This document shows, piece by piece, positions 1-8,269 of a stretch of DNA of 64,000 nucleotides (positions are counted from its first letter, which is position 1; each line of letters starts with the position of its first letter). The notes beneath the pieces are model-generated. The model had not been told where the DNA came from. It did no database searches and saw only the letters and a program-made list of their open reading frames with translations. The DNA is from JACJWR01 sp963842975 (GTDB taxonomy: Bacteria; Actinomycetota; Actinomycetes; S36-B12; UBA10799): NCBI GenBank assembly GCA_963842975.1, contig CAWJIH010000008.1, positions 149,653 to 213,652 of the forward strand. Reading direction: 5' to 3'. The position numbers and the translations under genes were made by a program.

Positions 1-978
1 CGCCGTCGTCTTCGATGGTGATCCGGCACTCCGCACCGCGGTCCCGTGCGCTCAACGCGATCGTGCCGCCCTCGGGGCGGCCCTCCAGGCCGTGCTGGAC
101 GGCGTTTTCCACCAGCGGTTGGATGCAGAGGAACGGAATCTTCACCCCGAGTACCTCGGGATCGACGCGGAGCTTGACTTGCAGTCGGTCGCCAAATCTG
201 GCCTGCTCCAGCAACAGGTACTGCTCGATCGATTTGAGTTCCTCGGCCAGGGTTGTGTAGCGACCGTGGCTTCGGAAGGAGTACCGGGTGAAGTCGGCGA
301 AGTCCAGCAGCAATTCGCGCGCCCGATCCGGATCGGTGCGGACGAAGGAGGCGATGGCGGTGAGCGAGTTGAAAATGAAGTGCGGTGAGATTTGGGCCCT
401 TAGGGCGCGGACCTCGGCTTCCGCGCTGCGTGCCCTCGTGCGGTCCAGTTCGGCGAGGTCGAGTTGGCTAGAGGCGAAGTCGGCTACCTCTTCGACCGCG
501 CGCACCAGGGGTGGCCCGCGGTGTGGCTCGAATAGGCCACGAGGGCTCCGACCACCACGTCGTCGGAGGTGAGCGGGGCAGCGACTCCGGACTTGAGCAT
601 CGCCGAAACCTCGCGTGCTGCGCTCGCGGGCAGCACGTGAGTGGTGCCGTGGTTGAGGGTTTCGTCGGCGTGCTGCACGGCGATCGTCTGATGCCGTTCA
701 CCGGCACCGTCCCACGCCAGCGTGGTGAACCGGTCGGTGATTGCCACGGACTCCACCCCCAGCAGCGTGCGCAGGTGTTTGATGGAGCCCTGGGCGGCGG
801 CGGTGGTGAGTCCGCCCCGCAGATGGGGTGAGGCTTGGCTGGCCACGTGGAGGGTGCGGTACGTCGCAAGGTCGGCTTCGGTGCCCATGCGGGCCCGGCC
901 GCGGACGGCCCGCGCCACGACAACAGCCACGACAATCGCGCCGGCGAGTGCCAGCACCGCGAGCAGCCAGGCGTTCAC
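1..978 (-). CDS. LytS-family sensor histidine kinase, 3' end outside window, frameshifted
   Basis: Membrane-linked sensor kinase. The first codons give one hydrophobic segment (NAWLLAVLALAGAIVVAVVV), followed by a GAF-like stretch. After a one-base frameshift come a His_kinase domain with phospho-acceptor motif ISPHFIFNSL and an ATPase N-box (IQPLVENAVQHGLEG). The reading frame breaks at the G run 508-511 (plus strand): one additional base there would join AYSSHTAGHP to LVRAVEEVADF. The ATPase C-terminus lies outside the window. GTG at 978 is chosen because the transmembrane segment begins right after it; a longer start at 1050 would run into the inverted repeat downstream of acs. It lies downstream of DUF485-actP-acs on the same strand, and LytS-type kinases often sit beside such symporters, so acetate or carboxylate sensing is inferred. 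Whether the frameshift is real is unknown. Confidence 0.75.
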
Positions 979-1040
979 AAGGGCGAAGGTAGCCGATGGC
1001 GGACGGTGCAGGGCCGATCTCGGGGGCGCCCTTTCCGACC

Positions 1041-1101
1041 CGCGCCCCAAAGTGAGGTTTTTAGGCTCTCAAACACCGAATAAACCTCACTTTGGGGCGC
1101 G
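1041..1101 (-). terminator. 20-bp perfect inverted repeat downstream of acs
   Basis: The arm at 1041-1060 and its exact reverse complement at 1082-1101 are separated by a 21-nt loop. It begins about 13 bases beyond the acs stop codon, so a transcription terminator or mRNA 3' stabiliser is the simplest role. There is no clear U tract after the stem on the minus strand. The length and perfection of the arms also fit a dispersed intergenic palindromic element. Confidence 0.6.
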
Positions 1102-1113
1102 CTTCAGTCGGCG

Positions 1114-3075
1114 CTACTCCGAGCCTCCGCCGCCGAGACCAGTTTTGATCAACTCCATCACGGACGAGTCGGCCAGTGTGGTCACGTCGCCGACTTCGCG
1201 GTTCTCGGCAACGTCCCGCAGCAGTCGCCGCATGATCTTGCCGGACCGAGTCTTGGGCAACTCCGCCACCACCATGATCTGGCGCGGTTTGGCGATCGGA
1301 CCGATCTCGTGGGCCACGTGGTTGCGCAGTGACGTCACGATGTCGGGGTCGTCGATGGCGTTGCCTCGCAGGATCACGAACGCCACGATTCCTTGGCCGG
1401 TCATTTCGTCCGAGGCACCAACCACCGCGGCTTCGGCGACGGACTCGTGCGAGACCAGCGCCGACTCCACCTCGGTGGTGGAGATTCGGTGACCGGAGAC
1501 GTTCATGACGTCGTCGACGCGGCCCAACAGCCACAAGTCGCCGTCGTCGTCCTTCTTCGCCCCATCGCCGGCGAAGTACTGCCCAGGGAAGCGCGCCCAG
1601 TAGGTGTCGATGAACCGCTGGTCGTCGCCCCAGATACTGCGCAGCATGGCCGGCCAGGGTTCGGTGAGCACCAGGTAGCCACCGGATCCATCCGGAACCG
1701 GGGTGCAGGTGTCGTCGACCACGTCCACCGAGATTCCTGGAAGCGCCACCTGCGCCGATCCGGGTTTGGTGGCAGTGACCCCGGGCAGTGGCGAGATCAT
1801 GATGGCGCCGGTTTCGGTTTGCCACCAGGTGTCCACGATGGGGCAGCGGTCCCCGCCAATCACCCGGCGGTACCACATCCAGGCCTCGGGGTTGATCGGT
1901 TCTCCGACTGAGCCGAGCAGGCGCAGGCTGGACAGGTCGTAGTCGGCCGGGATGTCGTCGCCCCACTTCATCATCGTGCGGATCAGGGTTGGCGCCGTGT
2001 AGAGGATGGTGACCCCGTACTGCGCGACGATTTCCCACAGCCGCCCCTTGTGTGGGGTATCCGGGGTGCCCTCGTACATCACCTGAGTCGCCCTGTTCGC
2101 CAGCGGGCCGTACACGATGTACGAGTGCCCGGTGACCCATCCGACGTCAGCAGTGCACCAGTAGACGTCGTTGTCGGGCTTGATGTCGAACACGTTCCGG
2201 AACGTGTAGGCCACCTGGGTGAGGTAGCCGCCAGAGGTGTGTTTGATGCCTTTGGGTTTTCCGGTGGTGCCTGAGGTGTAGAGGATGAACAACGTGTCCT
2301 CGGCGTTGTGCGGGGTGTAGGTGTGCTCGTCGCTCTGGGAATCCACCAGCTCGTGCCACCAGTGGTCGCGGCCTTGCACCCAACCGACCTCTTGGGCAGT
2401 GCGCTGGGCCACGATCACGTCGGTCACGGAATCGGCGCCGTGTTCCAATGCCTCGTCCACGATTGGCTTGAGCCCGCTTGGCTTGCCGCGGCGGTAGCCG
2501 CCGTCAGCGGTGATCACTACCTTCGCTTGGGCGTCCTCGATCCGCGACCGCAGTGCTTCGGCGGAGAAGCCGCCGAACACCACCGAGTGCGGCGCCCCGA
2601 GGCGGGCGCAGGCGAGCATCGCGGCGACTGCTTCGGGGATCATCGGCAGGTAGATGGCCACCACGTCACCCTTGCCCACACCTACCGACTCCAGTGCGTT
2701 GGCGAGTCGGTTGACGTCTCCCTGCAGGTCCGCGTAGGTGATGTCGCGGGTGTCCCCGGCGGGTTCGCCGACCCAGTGGATCGCCACCTGGTCGCCGTAG
2801 CCGGCTTCGACGTGGCGGTCGACACAGTTGTAGGCGAGGTTGAGTTCGCCGTCGCCGAACCACTTGGCGAACGGTGGATTCGACCAGTCCAGCACCTCGG
2901 TGAAGGGGGTGTCCCAGCTGACCAGGTCGGTGGCCTGTGCGGACCAGAAACCAAGACGGTCCTCGGCTGCCTCGACGTAGAGGGCCGCGGTTGCATTCGC
3001 CTGAGCGGCGAATTCGGCCGACGGGGGGAAGGAGCGGTCCTCGTGGCTGAGGTTCTCCAGGGCGTCGTGGGACAT
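1114..3075 (-). CDS. acs: acetyl-CoA synthetase (AMP-forming)
   Basis: Cytoplasmic enzyme converting acetate, ATP and CoA to acetyl-CoA through an acetyl-adenylate. At 653 aa it has the usual Acs length. Visible in order: the N-terminal ACAS_N region (WFGDGELNLAYNCVDRH), the ATP-binding motif YTSGTTGKPKG, the adenylation motif TWWQTETG, the hinge-region motif GRVDDVMNVSGHR, and the C-terminal PKTRSGKIMRR loop whose lysine is the known acetylation site in this family. The ATG at 3075 is preceded by GAAAGG at a good distance; an upstream in-frame extension to 3309 is low-complexity and unlikely. It follows actP with a roughly 240-base gap containing a G-tract array, forming an acetate uptake and activation unit. 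Confidence 0.97.
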   Translation of the reverse strand: MSHDALENLSHEDRSFPPSAEFAAQANATAALYVEAAEDRLGFWSAQATDLVSWDTPFTEVLDWSNPPFAKWFGDGELNLAYNCVDRHVEAGYGDQVAIHWVGEPAGDTRDITYADLQGDVNRLANALESVGVGKGDVVAIYLPMIPEAVAAMLACARLGAPHSVVFGGFSAEALRSRIEDAQAKVVITADGGYRRGKPSGLKPIVDEALEHGADSVTDVIVAQRTAQEVGWVQGRDHWWHELVDSQSDEHTYTPHNAEDTLFILYTSGTTGKPKGIKHTSGGYLTQVAYTFRNVFDIKPDNDVYWCTADVGWVTGHSYIVYGPLANRATQVMYEGTPDTPHKGRLWEIVAQYGVTILYTAPTLIRTMMKWGDDIPADYDLSSLRLLGSVGEPINPEAWMWYRRVIGGDRCPIVDTWWQTETGAIMISPLPGVTATKPGSAQVALPGISVDVVDDTCTPVPDGSGGYLVLTEPWPAMLRSIWGDDQRFIDTYWARFPGQYFAGDGAKKDDDGDLWLLGRVDDVMNVSGHRISTTEVESALVSHESVAEAAVVGASDEMTGQGIVAFVILRGNAIDDPDIVTSLRNHVAHEIGPIAKPRQIMVVAELPKTRSGKIMRRLLRDVAENREVGDVTTLADSSVMELIKTGLGGGGSE

Positions 3076-3132
3076 GTGCGGTGGCCTTTCGCTGGGATTC
3101 GGGCTAGTTCGTCGTGGTGTGGTCTTGGTGGA

Positions 3133-3180
3133 CGGGGCTAGGGGCTCGGGGCTAGGGGCTAGGGGCTCAGGGGCTAGGGG
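3133..3180 (+). repeat. G-tract tandem array (GGGGCTA/GGGGCTC) between actP and acs
   Basis: Seven blocks of four G, separated by CTA, CTC or CTCA, follow each other without interruption on the plus strand. This is a short imperfect 7-8 bp tandem repeat that fulfils the simple four-tetrad G-quadruplex pattern on the strand opposite the genes. It lies 58-105 bases upstream of the acs start, in the likely leader or promoter of acs. The surrounding intergenic DNA (3076-3314) is also unusually G-rich, and no gene is seen in it. Confidence 0.8.
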
Positions 3181-3314
3181 ACAGTGGTGGTGGTCGGACT
3201 CGGGCGTTGCCCAGTCAGGGGTTGCCCATGATGCTAGGAGGGTTGGGGGCTCGGGCGCCAGGGACGGGAGGGATTCACCTGACGCCCGAGCGGGCTTGCG
3301 GGAGGTCAACCGCG

Positions 3315-4955
3315 CTAGTGCGCGACCGTCGCCTTCTCGGCGCCGGCGCCGGTGAGCGAGCGGACCTCCATCTCGGCGTACTTCGCGGCGTCGTGTTCCT
3401 TCGACGTCACCGCACCGAGCCAGCCGAGGAAGAAGGCCAACGGGATCGAGACCAGCCCGGGGTTGTCCAGCGGGAACCAGGAGAAGTCCAGGCCCTGGAT
3501 CATTGAGGCGCTCTTACCGCTCACGGGGTCGACCGGCTTGCCGGACACCACCGGCGAGAAGATGATCAAGCCGATCGAGGAGATCAACCCACCGTAGATG
3601 CTCCACAGGGCGCCGCGGGTGTTGAAGCCCTTCCAGAACAACGAGTAGAGGATGGTCGGCAGGTTGGCCGAGGCAGCCACCGCGAAGGCCAGTGCAACCA
3701 GGAACGCGATGTTCTGATCCTTTGCCAGGATGCCGCCAACGATCGCGACCAGGCCGATCACAACCGCGGCGATCCGAGCGATTCGGACCTCCTTGTCGGC
3801 CGCCAGCTCGCCGCGCTTGATCACACTGGCGTAGATGTCGTGGGCGAACGAAGCACTTGCGGTGATGGTGAGACCGGCGACCACCGCAAGGATGGTGGCG
3901 AAGGCAACCGCGGCGATGAACCCGAGCAACAGGGTGCCGCCGAGCTCGTAGGCCAGCAGGGGTGCGGCGGAGTTGGCCTTACCAGGTGCGCTCAGGATCT
4001 TCTCCGGCCCGACGATGGCAGCGGCACCGAATCCGAGGACCAGCGAGAACAGGTAGAACAGACCGATCAGGCTGATGGCCCAGACCACGGACTTGCGTGC
4101 CTCTTTGGCGGTCGGAACGGTGTAGAACCGCATGAGCACGTGCGGCAGCCCAGCCGTGCCCAGCACCAGCGCCATCGACAGCGAGATGAAGTCAATCTTG
4201 GACAGGTCGCTCACGCCGTACTTGGCACCCGGCTCCAGCAGCGCCTCACCCAGTGGCGAGGCGTCGGTGGCGCCGGTCAGCAGGGCCGGGAAGCTGAAGC
4301 CGTATTTGCCGAGCACCCAGAAGGTCATCAACGCAGCGCCCGCGATCAGCAGCACGGCTTTGATGATCTGCACCCAGGTGGTGCCTTTCATGCCGCCCAC
4401 CAGGACGTACATGATCATGATGATGCCGACCACCGCGATGGTGATGGATTGCCCCACGGTTCCGGTGATGCCCATCAGCAGGCTCACCAAACCGCCAGCG
4501 CCCGCCATCTGCGCGAGCAGGTAGAACAGTGAGACCGCCAGGGTGGAGATGGCCGCTGCGGTGCGCACCGGGCGCTGCCGCATCCGGAACGCGAGCACGT
4601 CGGCCATGGTGAACTTGCCGGTGTTGCGAAGGAGTTCGGCCACAAGTAGCAGTGCCACCAGCCAGGCGACCAGGAAGCCGATCGAGTAGAGGAAGCCGTC
4701 GAAGCCGGTCAGCGCGATGGCCCCGGTGATACCCAGGAAGCTCGCGGCGGAGAGGTAGTCGCCGGCGATCGCGGTGCCGTTCTGGCCACCGGTGAAGGAA
4801 CGTCCGCCGGCGTAGTAGTCGGCTGCGGTCTTGTTGTTCCGGCTGGCGCGGATCACGATCACCATCGTGCCGGCGACGAAGAGTAGGAAGATTGCCATGT
4901 TGACCACCGGGCTGCCGGCGATTGCCGACCCCAAGGTGGAGTTGATGTCGATCAT
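3315..4955 (-). CDS. actP: cation/acetate symporter, SSS family
   Basis: Integral membrane sodium:solute symporter of 546 aa with about 13 hydrophobic segments spread over its whole length. The family-typical cytoplasmic motif YYAGGRSFTGGQNG follows the first segment, and FLGITGAIALTGFDGF follows in TM2-3. Best match by pattern is ActP/MctC, which imports acetate and other short monocarboxylates with Na+ or H+. Its ATG overlaps the stop of the DUF485 gene by four bases (ATGA), the usual DUF485-ActP pair, and acs lies downstream. Together they form the acetate uptake module. Confidence 0.95.
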   Translation of the reverse strand: MIDINSTLGSAIAGSPVVNMAIFLLFVAGTMVIVIRASRNNKTAADYYAGGRSFTGGQNGTAIAGDYLSAASFLGITGAIALTGFDGFLYSIGFLVAWLVALLLVAELLRNTGKFTMADVLAFRMRQRPVRTAAAISTLAVSLFYLLAQMAGAGGLVSLLMGITGTVGQSITIAVVGIIMIMYVLVGGMKGTTWVQIIKAVLLIAGAALMTFWVLGKYGFSFPALLTGATDASPLGEALLEPGAKYGVSDLSKIDFISLSMALVLGTAGLPHVLMRFYTVPTAKEARKSVVWAISLIGLFYLFSLVLGFGAAAIVGPEKILSAPGKANSAAPLLAYELGGTLLLGFIAAVAFATILAVVAGLTITASASFAHDIYASVIKRGELAADKEVRIARIAAVVIGLVAIVGGILAKDQNIAFLVALAFAVAASANLPTILYSLFWKGFNTRGALWSIYGGLISSIGLIIFSPVVSGKPVDPVSGKSASMIQGLDFSWFPLDNPGLVSIPLAFFLGWLGAVTSKEHDAAKYAEMEVRSLTGAGAEKATVAH

Positions 4956-5305
4956 GACGCGTTGCCTTCCATCTCGTCACGGATTTCGGTGGCCAGCGGG
5001 TCGAGTTTCGTGGTGGCGTGGCGGATGTACAGCGCCGTGATGAGTCCGGTCGTGACGAACTGCAGCAGGCCGAAGAGGATGCCGATGTTGCCGACGATCG
5101 GCACCGAGGTGGCCATCCAGTCCGGGGCGAAGATCGACGCGAAAACGAACATGAAGTACCAGACCAGGAACGCGATCGTCATCGGGAAGGCGAACCTGCG
5201 GTAGCGGTGGCGCAGCTCGACGAACTGCGGTGATTTCTGGACTTCTATGTAGGCAGCCGGGTCGGGGGTGCCCCCGACCTTCGGCAAACCTTCGGTGGTG
5301 CTCAT
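4952..5305 (-). CDS. DUF485 membrane protein, ActP partner
   Basis: Small protein of 117 aa with two transmembrane segments (about residues 38-60 and 70-95) and charged termini. The arginine-rich run before TM1 (ELRHRYRRFAFPMT) is characteristic of DUF485 (YjcH-type) proteins. These are nearly always encoded just ahead of an SSS-family acetate symporter and translationally coupled to it, as here. Its biochemical role is unknown; an accessory or stabilising subunit is inferred from context. It is the first gene of the acetate unit, so the promoter should lie between 5306 and 5594. Confidence 0.9.
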   Translation of the reverse strand: MSTTEGLPKVGGTPDPAAYIEVQKSPQFVELRHRYRRFAFPMTIAFLVWYFMFVFASIFAPDWMATSVPIVGNIGILFGLLQFVTTGLITALYIRHATTKLDPLATEIRDEMEGNAS

Positions 5306-5594
5306 GTCGCCACGACCTCCTTGGCAAGTGGGTCCGGCAGGGTCGCCGGTGGAATCAAGGTAGGGAGCGACCGAATCGTGTGGTAGGTCGAACAGCGGGT
5401 GCTGCGACCGACGGCGGGGGAGTGTCTGCCACCGGCAGGCGAGGTCACGATGAACGGTGCCCGCCCGCCGATGAACGGCGCGATGAATGCCGGGCGTGTC
5501 CGCCCGGATCCACTCGGCTTGCGGGTTAGGTTCGCACTATTCGCACCGGCCGCCGACGGGCGGACCGGAACTGGCCGCAACGCGGGAGGCTCGG
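5306..5594. promoter_or_regulatory. divergent intergenic region between DUF485-actP and phoH2
   Basis: This 289-base gap must hold promoters in both directions. It contains a short imperfect direct repeat, GATGAACGG(T/C)GC, twice with a third partial copy (5448-5492). I see no convincing -10/-35 pair or known operator, and no coding potential on either strand beyond shadows. Confidence 0.4.
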
Positions 5595-6917
5595 ATGCCA
5601 CAGAGGGAATCAACCAACTTGCGGACCGGGGTGCGGACCTACGTGCTCGACACCTCCGTGCTGCTGTCCGATCCCCACGCAATGGTGCGCTTCGACGAAC
5701 ACAACGTGGTGTTGCCGGTGGTGGTGATCACCGAGTTGGAGGCCAAACGCACCCATCCGGAACTCGGGTACTTCGCCCGCACCGCGCTGCGACTGCTCGA
5801 CGATCTGCGGTTGACCCATGGCGCGTTGCACACGCCGGTACCACTGGCCGACGGTGGCCGGCTGAGCGTGGAACTCAACCACACCGACCCCACCGTGTTG
5901 CCAGCGGGCCTTCGCCTCGGCGATAACGACACCAGGATTTTGGCGGTGGCGGCAAATCTGGCCGCTGAGGGTCACTCCGTGGTGGTGGTGAGCAAGGACC
6001 TGCCGATGCGGGTGAAGGCGTCGGTGGCTGGGTTGGCCGCGGAGGAGTACCGCGCGGAGTTGGCGGTCTCCAGCGGTTGGACCGGGATGTCCGAACTGGA
6101 CGTGTCGGAGCAGGTGGTGGAGGACATCTACCACCACGATCTGGTGGACATCGACGAGGCTCGGGACCTCCCGTGCCACACCGGAGTGGTGCTGCATTCG
6201 CACCGGGGTAGCGCTTTGGGGGTGGTCACTGCCGGCAAGCAGGTCCGGTTGGTGCGTGGCGATCGGGAGACCTTCGGCCTCCGCGGACGTTCTGCCGAGC
6301 AGCGCATTGCGCTGGAATTGTTGATGGATCCCGACGTGGGCATCGTGTCACTTGGGGGCAACGCCGGCACCGGAAAGTCGGCCCTCGCGTTGTGTGCCGG
6401 CCTGGAGTTGGTGATGGAGCGGCAATTGCATCGCAAGGTTGTGGTGTTCCGCCCGCTGTATGCCGTCGGCGGCCAGGAGTTGGGCTACCTTCCGGGCTCT
6501 GAGGGCGACAAGATGGCGCCGTGGGCGCAGGCCGTGTACGACACCCTCAGCGCGGTGACGACCCCCGATGTGATCGACGAGATCATCGACCGAGACATGG
6601 TGGAGGTGCTGCCGCTCACGCACATCCGTGGCCGCAGTTTGCACGACTCCTTCGTGATCGTTGACGAGGCGCAATCGTTGGAGCGCAATGTTCTGCTCAC
6701 GGTGCTTTCGCGGATCGGGCGCGGCTCTCGGGTGGTACTGACCCACGATGTGGCGCAGCGGGACAACCTTCGAGTCGGTCGGCACGACGGCATTGTGGCC
6801 GTGGTGGAGAAACTCAAAGGCCATCCGCTATTCGCCCACATCACCCTGACTCGGTCCGAGCGGTCGGCGATTGCCGCGCTCGTGACCGATGTCTTGGGTG
6901 AGAACTCGTACGTCTAG
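5595..6917 (+). CDS. PIN-PhoH protein (PhoH2-type RNase/ATPase)
   Basis: 440 aa with two domains. The N-terminal PIN nuclease (about residues 12-140) shows the acidic set LDTSVLL, ITELEAKR, GDNDTRIL and SKDLPMR. The C-terminal PhoH ATPase (about 240-435) has Walker A GNAGTGKSAL and Walker B FVIVDEAQS. Mycobacterial PhoH2 proteins of this architecture are ATP-dependent, sequence-specific RNA helicase/RNases. Start ATG 5595 has GGGAGGC five bases upstream; the in-frame extension upstream lacks conserved residues. No antitoxin-like partner (PhoAT) is evident directly upstream. It converges on the next gene with only 27 bases between stops, where a weak CCGGGA/TCCCGG hairpin is present. Confidence 0.93.
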   Translation: MPQRESTNLRTGVRTYVLDTSVLLSDPHAMVRFDEHNVVLPVVVITELEAKRTHPELGYFARTALRLLDDLRLTHGALHTPVPLADGGRLSVELNHTDPTVLPAGLRLGDNDTRILAVAANLAAEGHSVVVVSKDLPMRVKASVAGLAAEEYRAELAVSSGWTGMSELDVSEQVVEDIYHHDLVDIDEARDLPCHTGVVLHSHRGSALGVVTAGKQVRLVRGDRETFGLRGRSAEQRIALELLMDPDVGIVSLGGNAGTGKSALALCAGLELVMERQLHRKVVVFRPLYAVGGQELGYLPGSEGDKMAPWAQAVYDTLSAVTTPDVIDEIIDRDMVEVLPLTHIRGRSLHDSFVIVDEAQSLERNVLLTVLSRIGRGSRVVLTHDVAQRDNLRVGRHDGIVAVVEKLKGHPLFAHITLTRSERSAIAALVTDVLGENSYV

Positions 6918-6944
6918 CCCGGGAGCGGTCCCGGCGCGCCGGGG

Positions 6945-8081
6945 TCAGTAACCCTGGTTGTAGCCAGCGTTCCACGACTTGAACTTGGTGTACCCATAGC
7001 GCGAAATGACGTAGCTCAGCGCGGCGTAGAGGTTCGTGTAGGGGTGCGTCTGCCACGGTGAGGCGAACTGCTGACGGATGCTGGTGCCATTGACGGGCAC
7101 GTAGGTCAAAGTGCCGCGGTAGCCGGGCCGTGCGTGCGCCTGATAGGTCGGAGCGATCGTTTGCAGCAGTCCCATTGAGGCATATCCCATGCGGGCGTTG
7201 AAGTCCCAGCCGTTCACAGCGCCCGGGTTTCCGGCGGACTCCTGCTGAATCTGGGCCATGATTCCGGGGAAGTAGTAGGGGTCGATGTTGAGTTCGGCCA
7301 TCACCCCGAGTACCAGGTCGCCCCAACGGATGACCTGTGAGTAGTAGGCCACACCGCGGGGGTGCCGGATCGTGCCGCCGTTCCAGGTGGTGGCGCCGAA
7401 GTTCACGTTGGCGTCCTGATTCCCTCGGATCGCCGCCCGCCACGTGGCCGCGAAGAAGGGTTCAGTGGCCATTCGACGCTGGACGTCTGCCGTGAACTGG
7501 GCCGCGAACGCCGGGTCGGTGGCGATCCTATTCCGCACCAGCGCGATGAACTCGAGACGGAACGCCGGGTCTTCGATGATTCGTTTCTGGATGGCAGCGG
7601 CCATGGCGGCGTTTTGCGGAGTCACGTCGGCGGCGACGGTCGTTGGAGCTTGCGGCTCGACGGGGGTGGCCGGCGGCGGGCTAGGTTCAACTTCCGGTGT
7701 CTCGCTGACCGCCGGTGTGGGGGTCGCTGACTCACTAGCGGAGGCCTCCGGGGTTGGGGCCTCGCTCGGCGGGGTTGAGGGATCTGGCTCGGTAAGAGGC
7801 AAGGGAGCAGGTTCGGTGCTCCCGGCAGGGTCAGGTTGAGCCTCCTCGGCCGGGCTGGTCTCCGTCGCCGGATCGACCGGCAGCGTCGGCACCGACGATG
7901 AGAACGGGTCGGGGACGGCAGGTGTCGGGTCTGACTGCGACTCGACCGTGGCATACGCGGTGGGGTCAGGGGCGGCCTCTGCCAACGCCGGAGTGGCCGC
8001 CAAAGTCACTAGGGGCATGGCAAATGCAGCCGCTTGGATAACCCTTCGGGCACGCCGGCGACGGTGTTTTGGGTGCGTCAT
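6945..8081 (-). CDS. secreted SLT-like lytic transglycosylase with P/S/T/E-rich linker
   Basis: 378 aa. A basic N-terminus and hydrophobic core ending ATPALAEA form a signal peptide (cleavage about residue 35). Residues 40-150 are a low-complexity Pro/Ser/Thr/Glu/Ala linker that could span the cell wall. The C-terminal about 120 residues carry the goose-type/SLT core: MAQIQQESAGNPGA with the likely catalytic Glu, then YASMGLLQTIAPTYQAHA and the distal YAALSYVISRYG. It is expected to cleave peptidoglycan glycan strands outside the membrane. ATG 8081 has GAGGACC upstream. The gap before it (8082-8269) is AT-richer than its surroundings and may hold its own promoter. Confidence 0.88.
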   Translation of the reverse strand: MTHPKHRRRRARRVIQAAAFAMPLVTLAATPALAEAAPDPTAYATVESQSDPTPAVPDPFSSSVPTLPVDPATETSPAEEAQPDPAGSTEPAPLPLTEPDPSTPPSEAPTPEASASESATPTPAVSETPEVEPSPPPATPVEPQAPTTVAADVTPQNAAMAAAIQKRIIEDPAFRLEFIALVRNRIATDPAFAAQFTADVQRRMATEPFFAATWRAAIRGNQDANVNFGATTWNGGTIRHPRGVAYYSQVIRWGDLVLGVMAELNIDPYYFPGIMAQIQQESAGNPGAVNGWDFNARMGYASMGLLQTIAPTYQAHARPGYRGTLTYVPVNGTSIRQQFASPWQTHPYTNLYAALSYVISRYGYTKFKSWNAGYNQGY

Positions 8082-8269
8082 GTACTCGGGTCCTCAACTT
8101 GACGTATGTCGTGTTCTCGTTGCGCTCATTAGGATCGTGCGCGACCTACTGAAGTTGACTTTACGGGCACAAGTAGCGGCATTGACTCAATACTTACTGT
8201 TGAGAAACGGTCAAACCGGACATTGCGGCTGAAGCCGAAAGAAGTTGATCACCTGATCGGCGTAGCGGA

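Noticed and set aside
3133..3180. CRISPR-like array
   Set aside because: Units are 7-8 bp G-tract repeats without spacers; no cas genes are present in the window.
6919..6934. Terminator between phoH2 and the SLT-like gene
   Set aside because: Only a 6-bp stem (CCGGGA/TCCCGG) without a T tract; too weak to call.
8082..8269. Possible c-di-AMP riboswitch before the secreted SLT-like gene
   Set aside because: The region is AT-richer than its surroundings, but I found no conserved ydaO-yuaA core motifs, only short weak hairpins.
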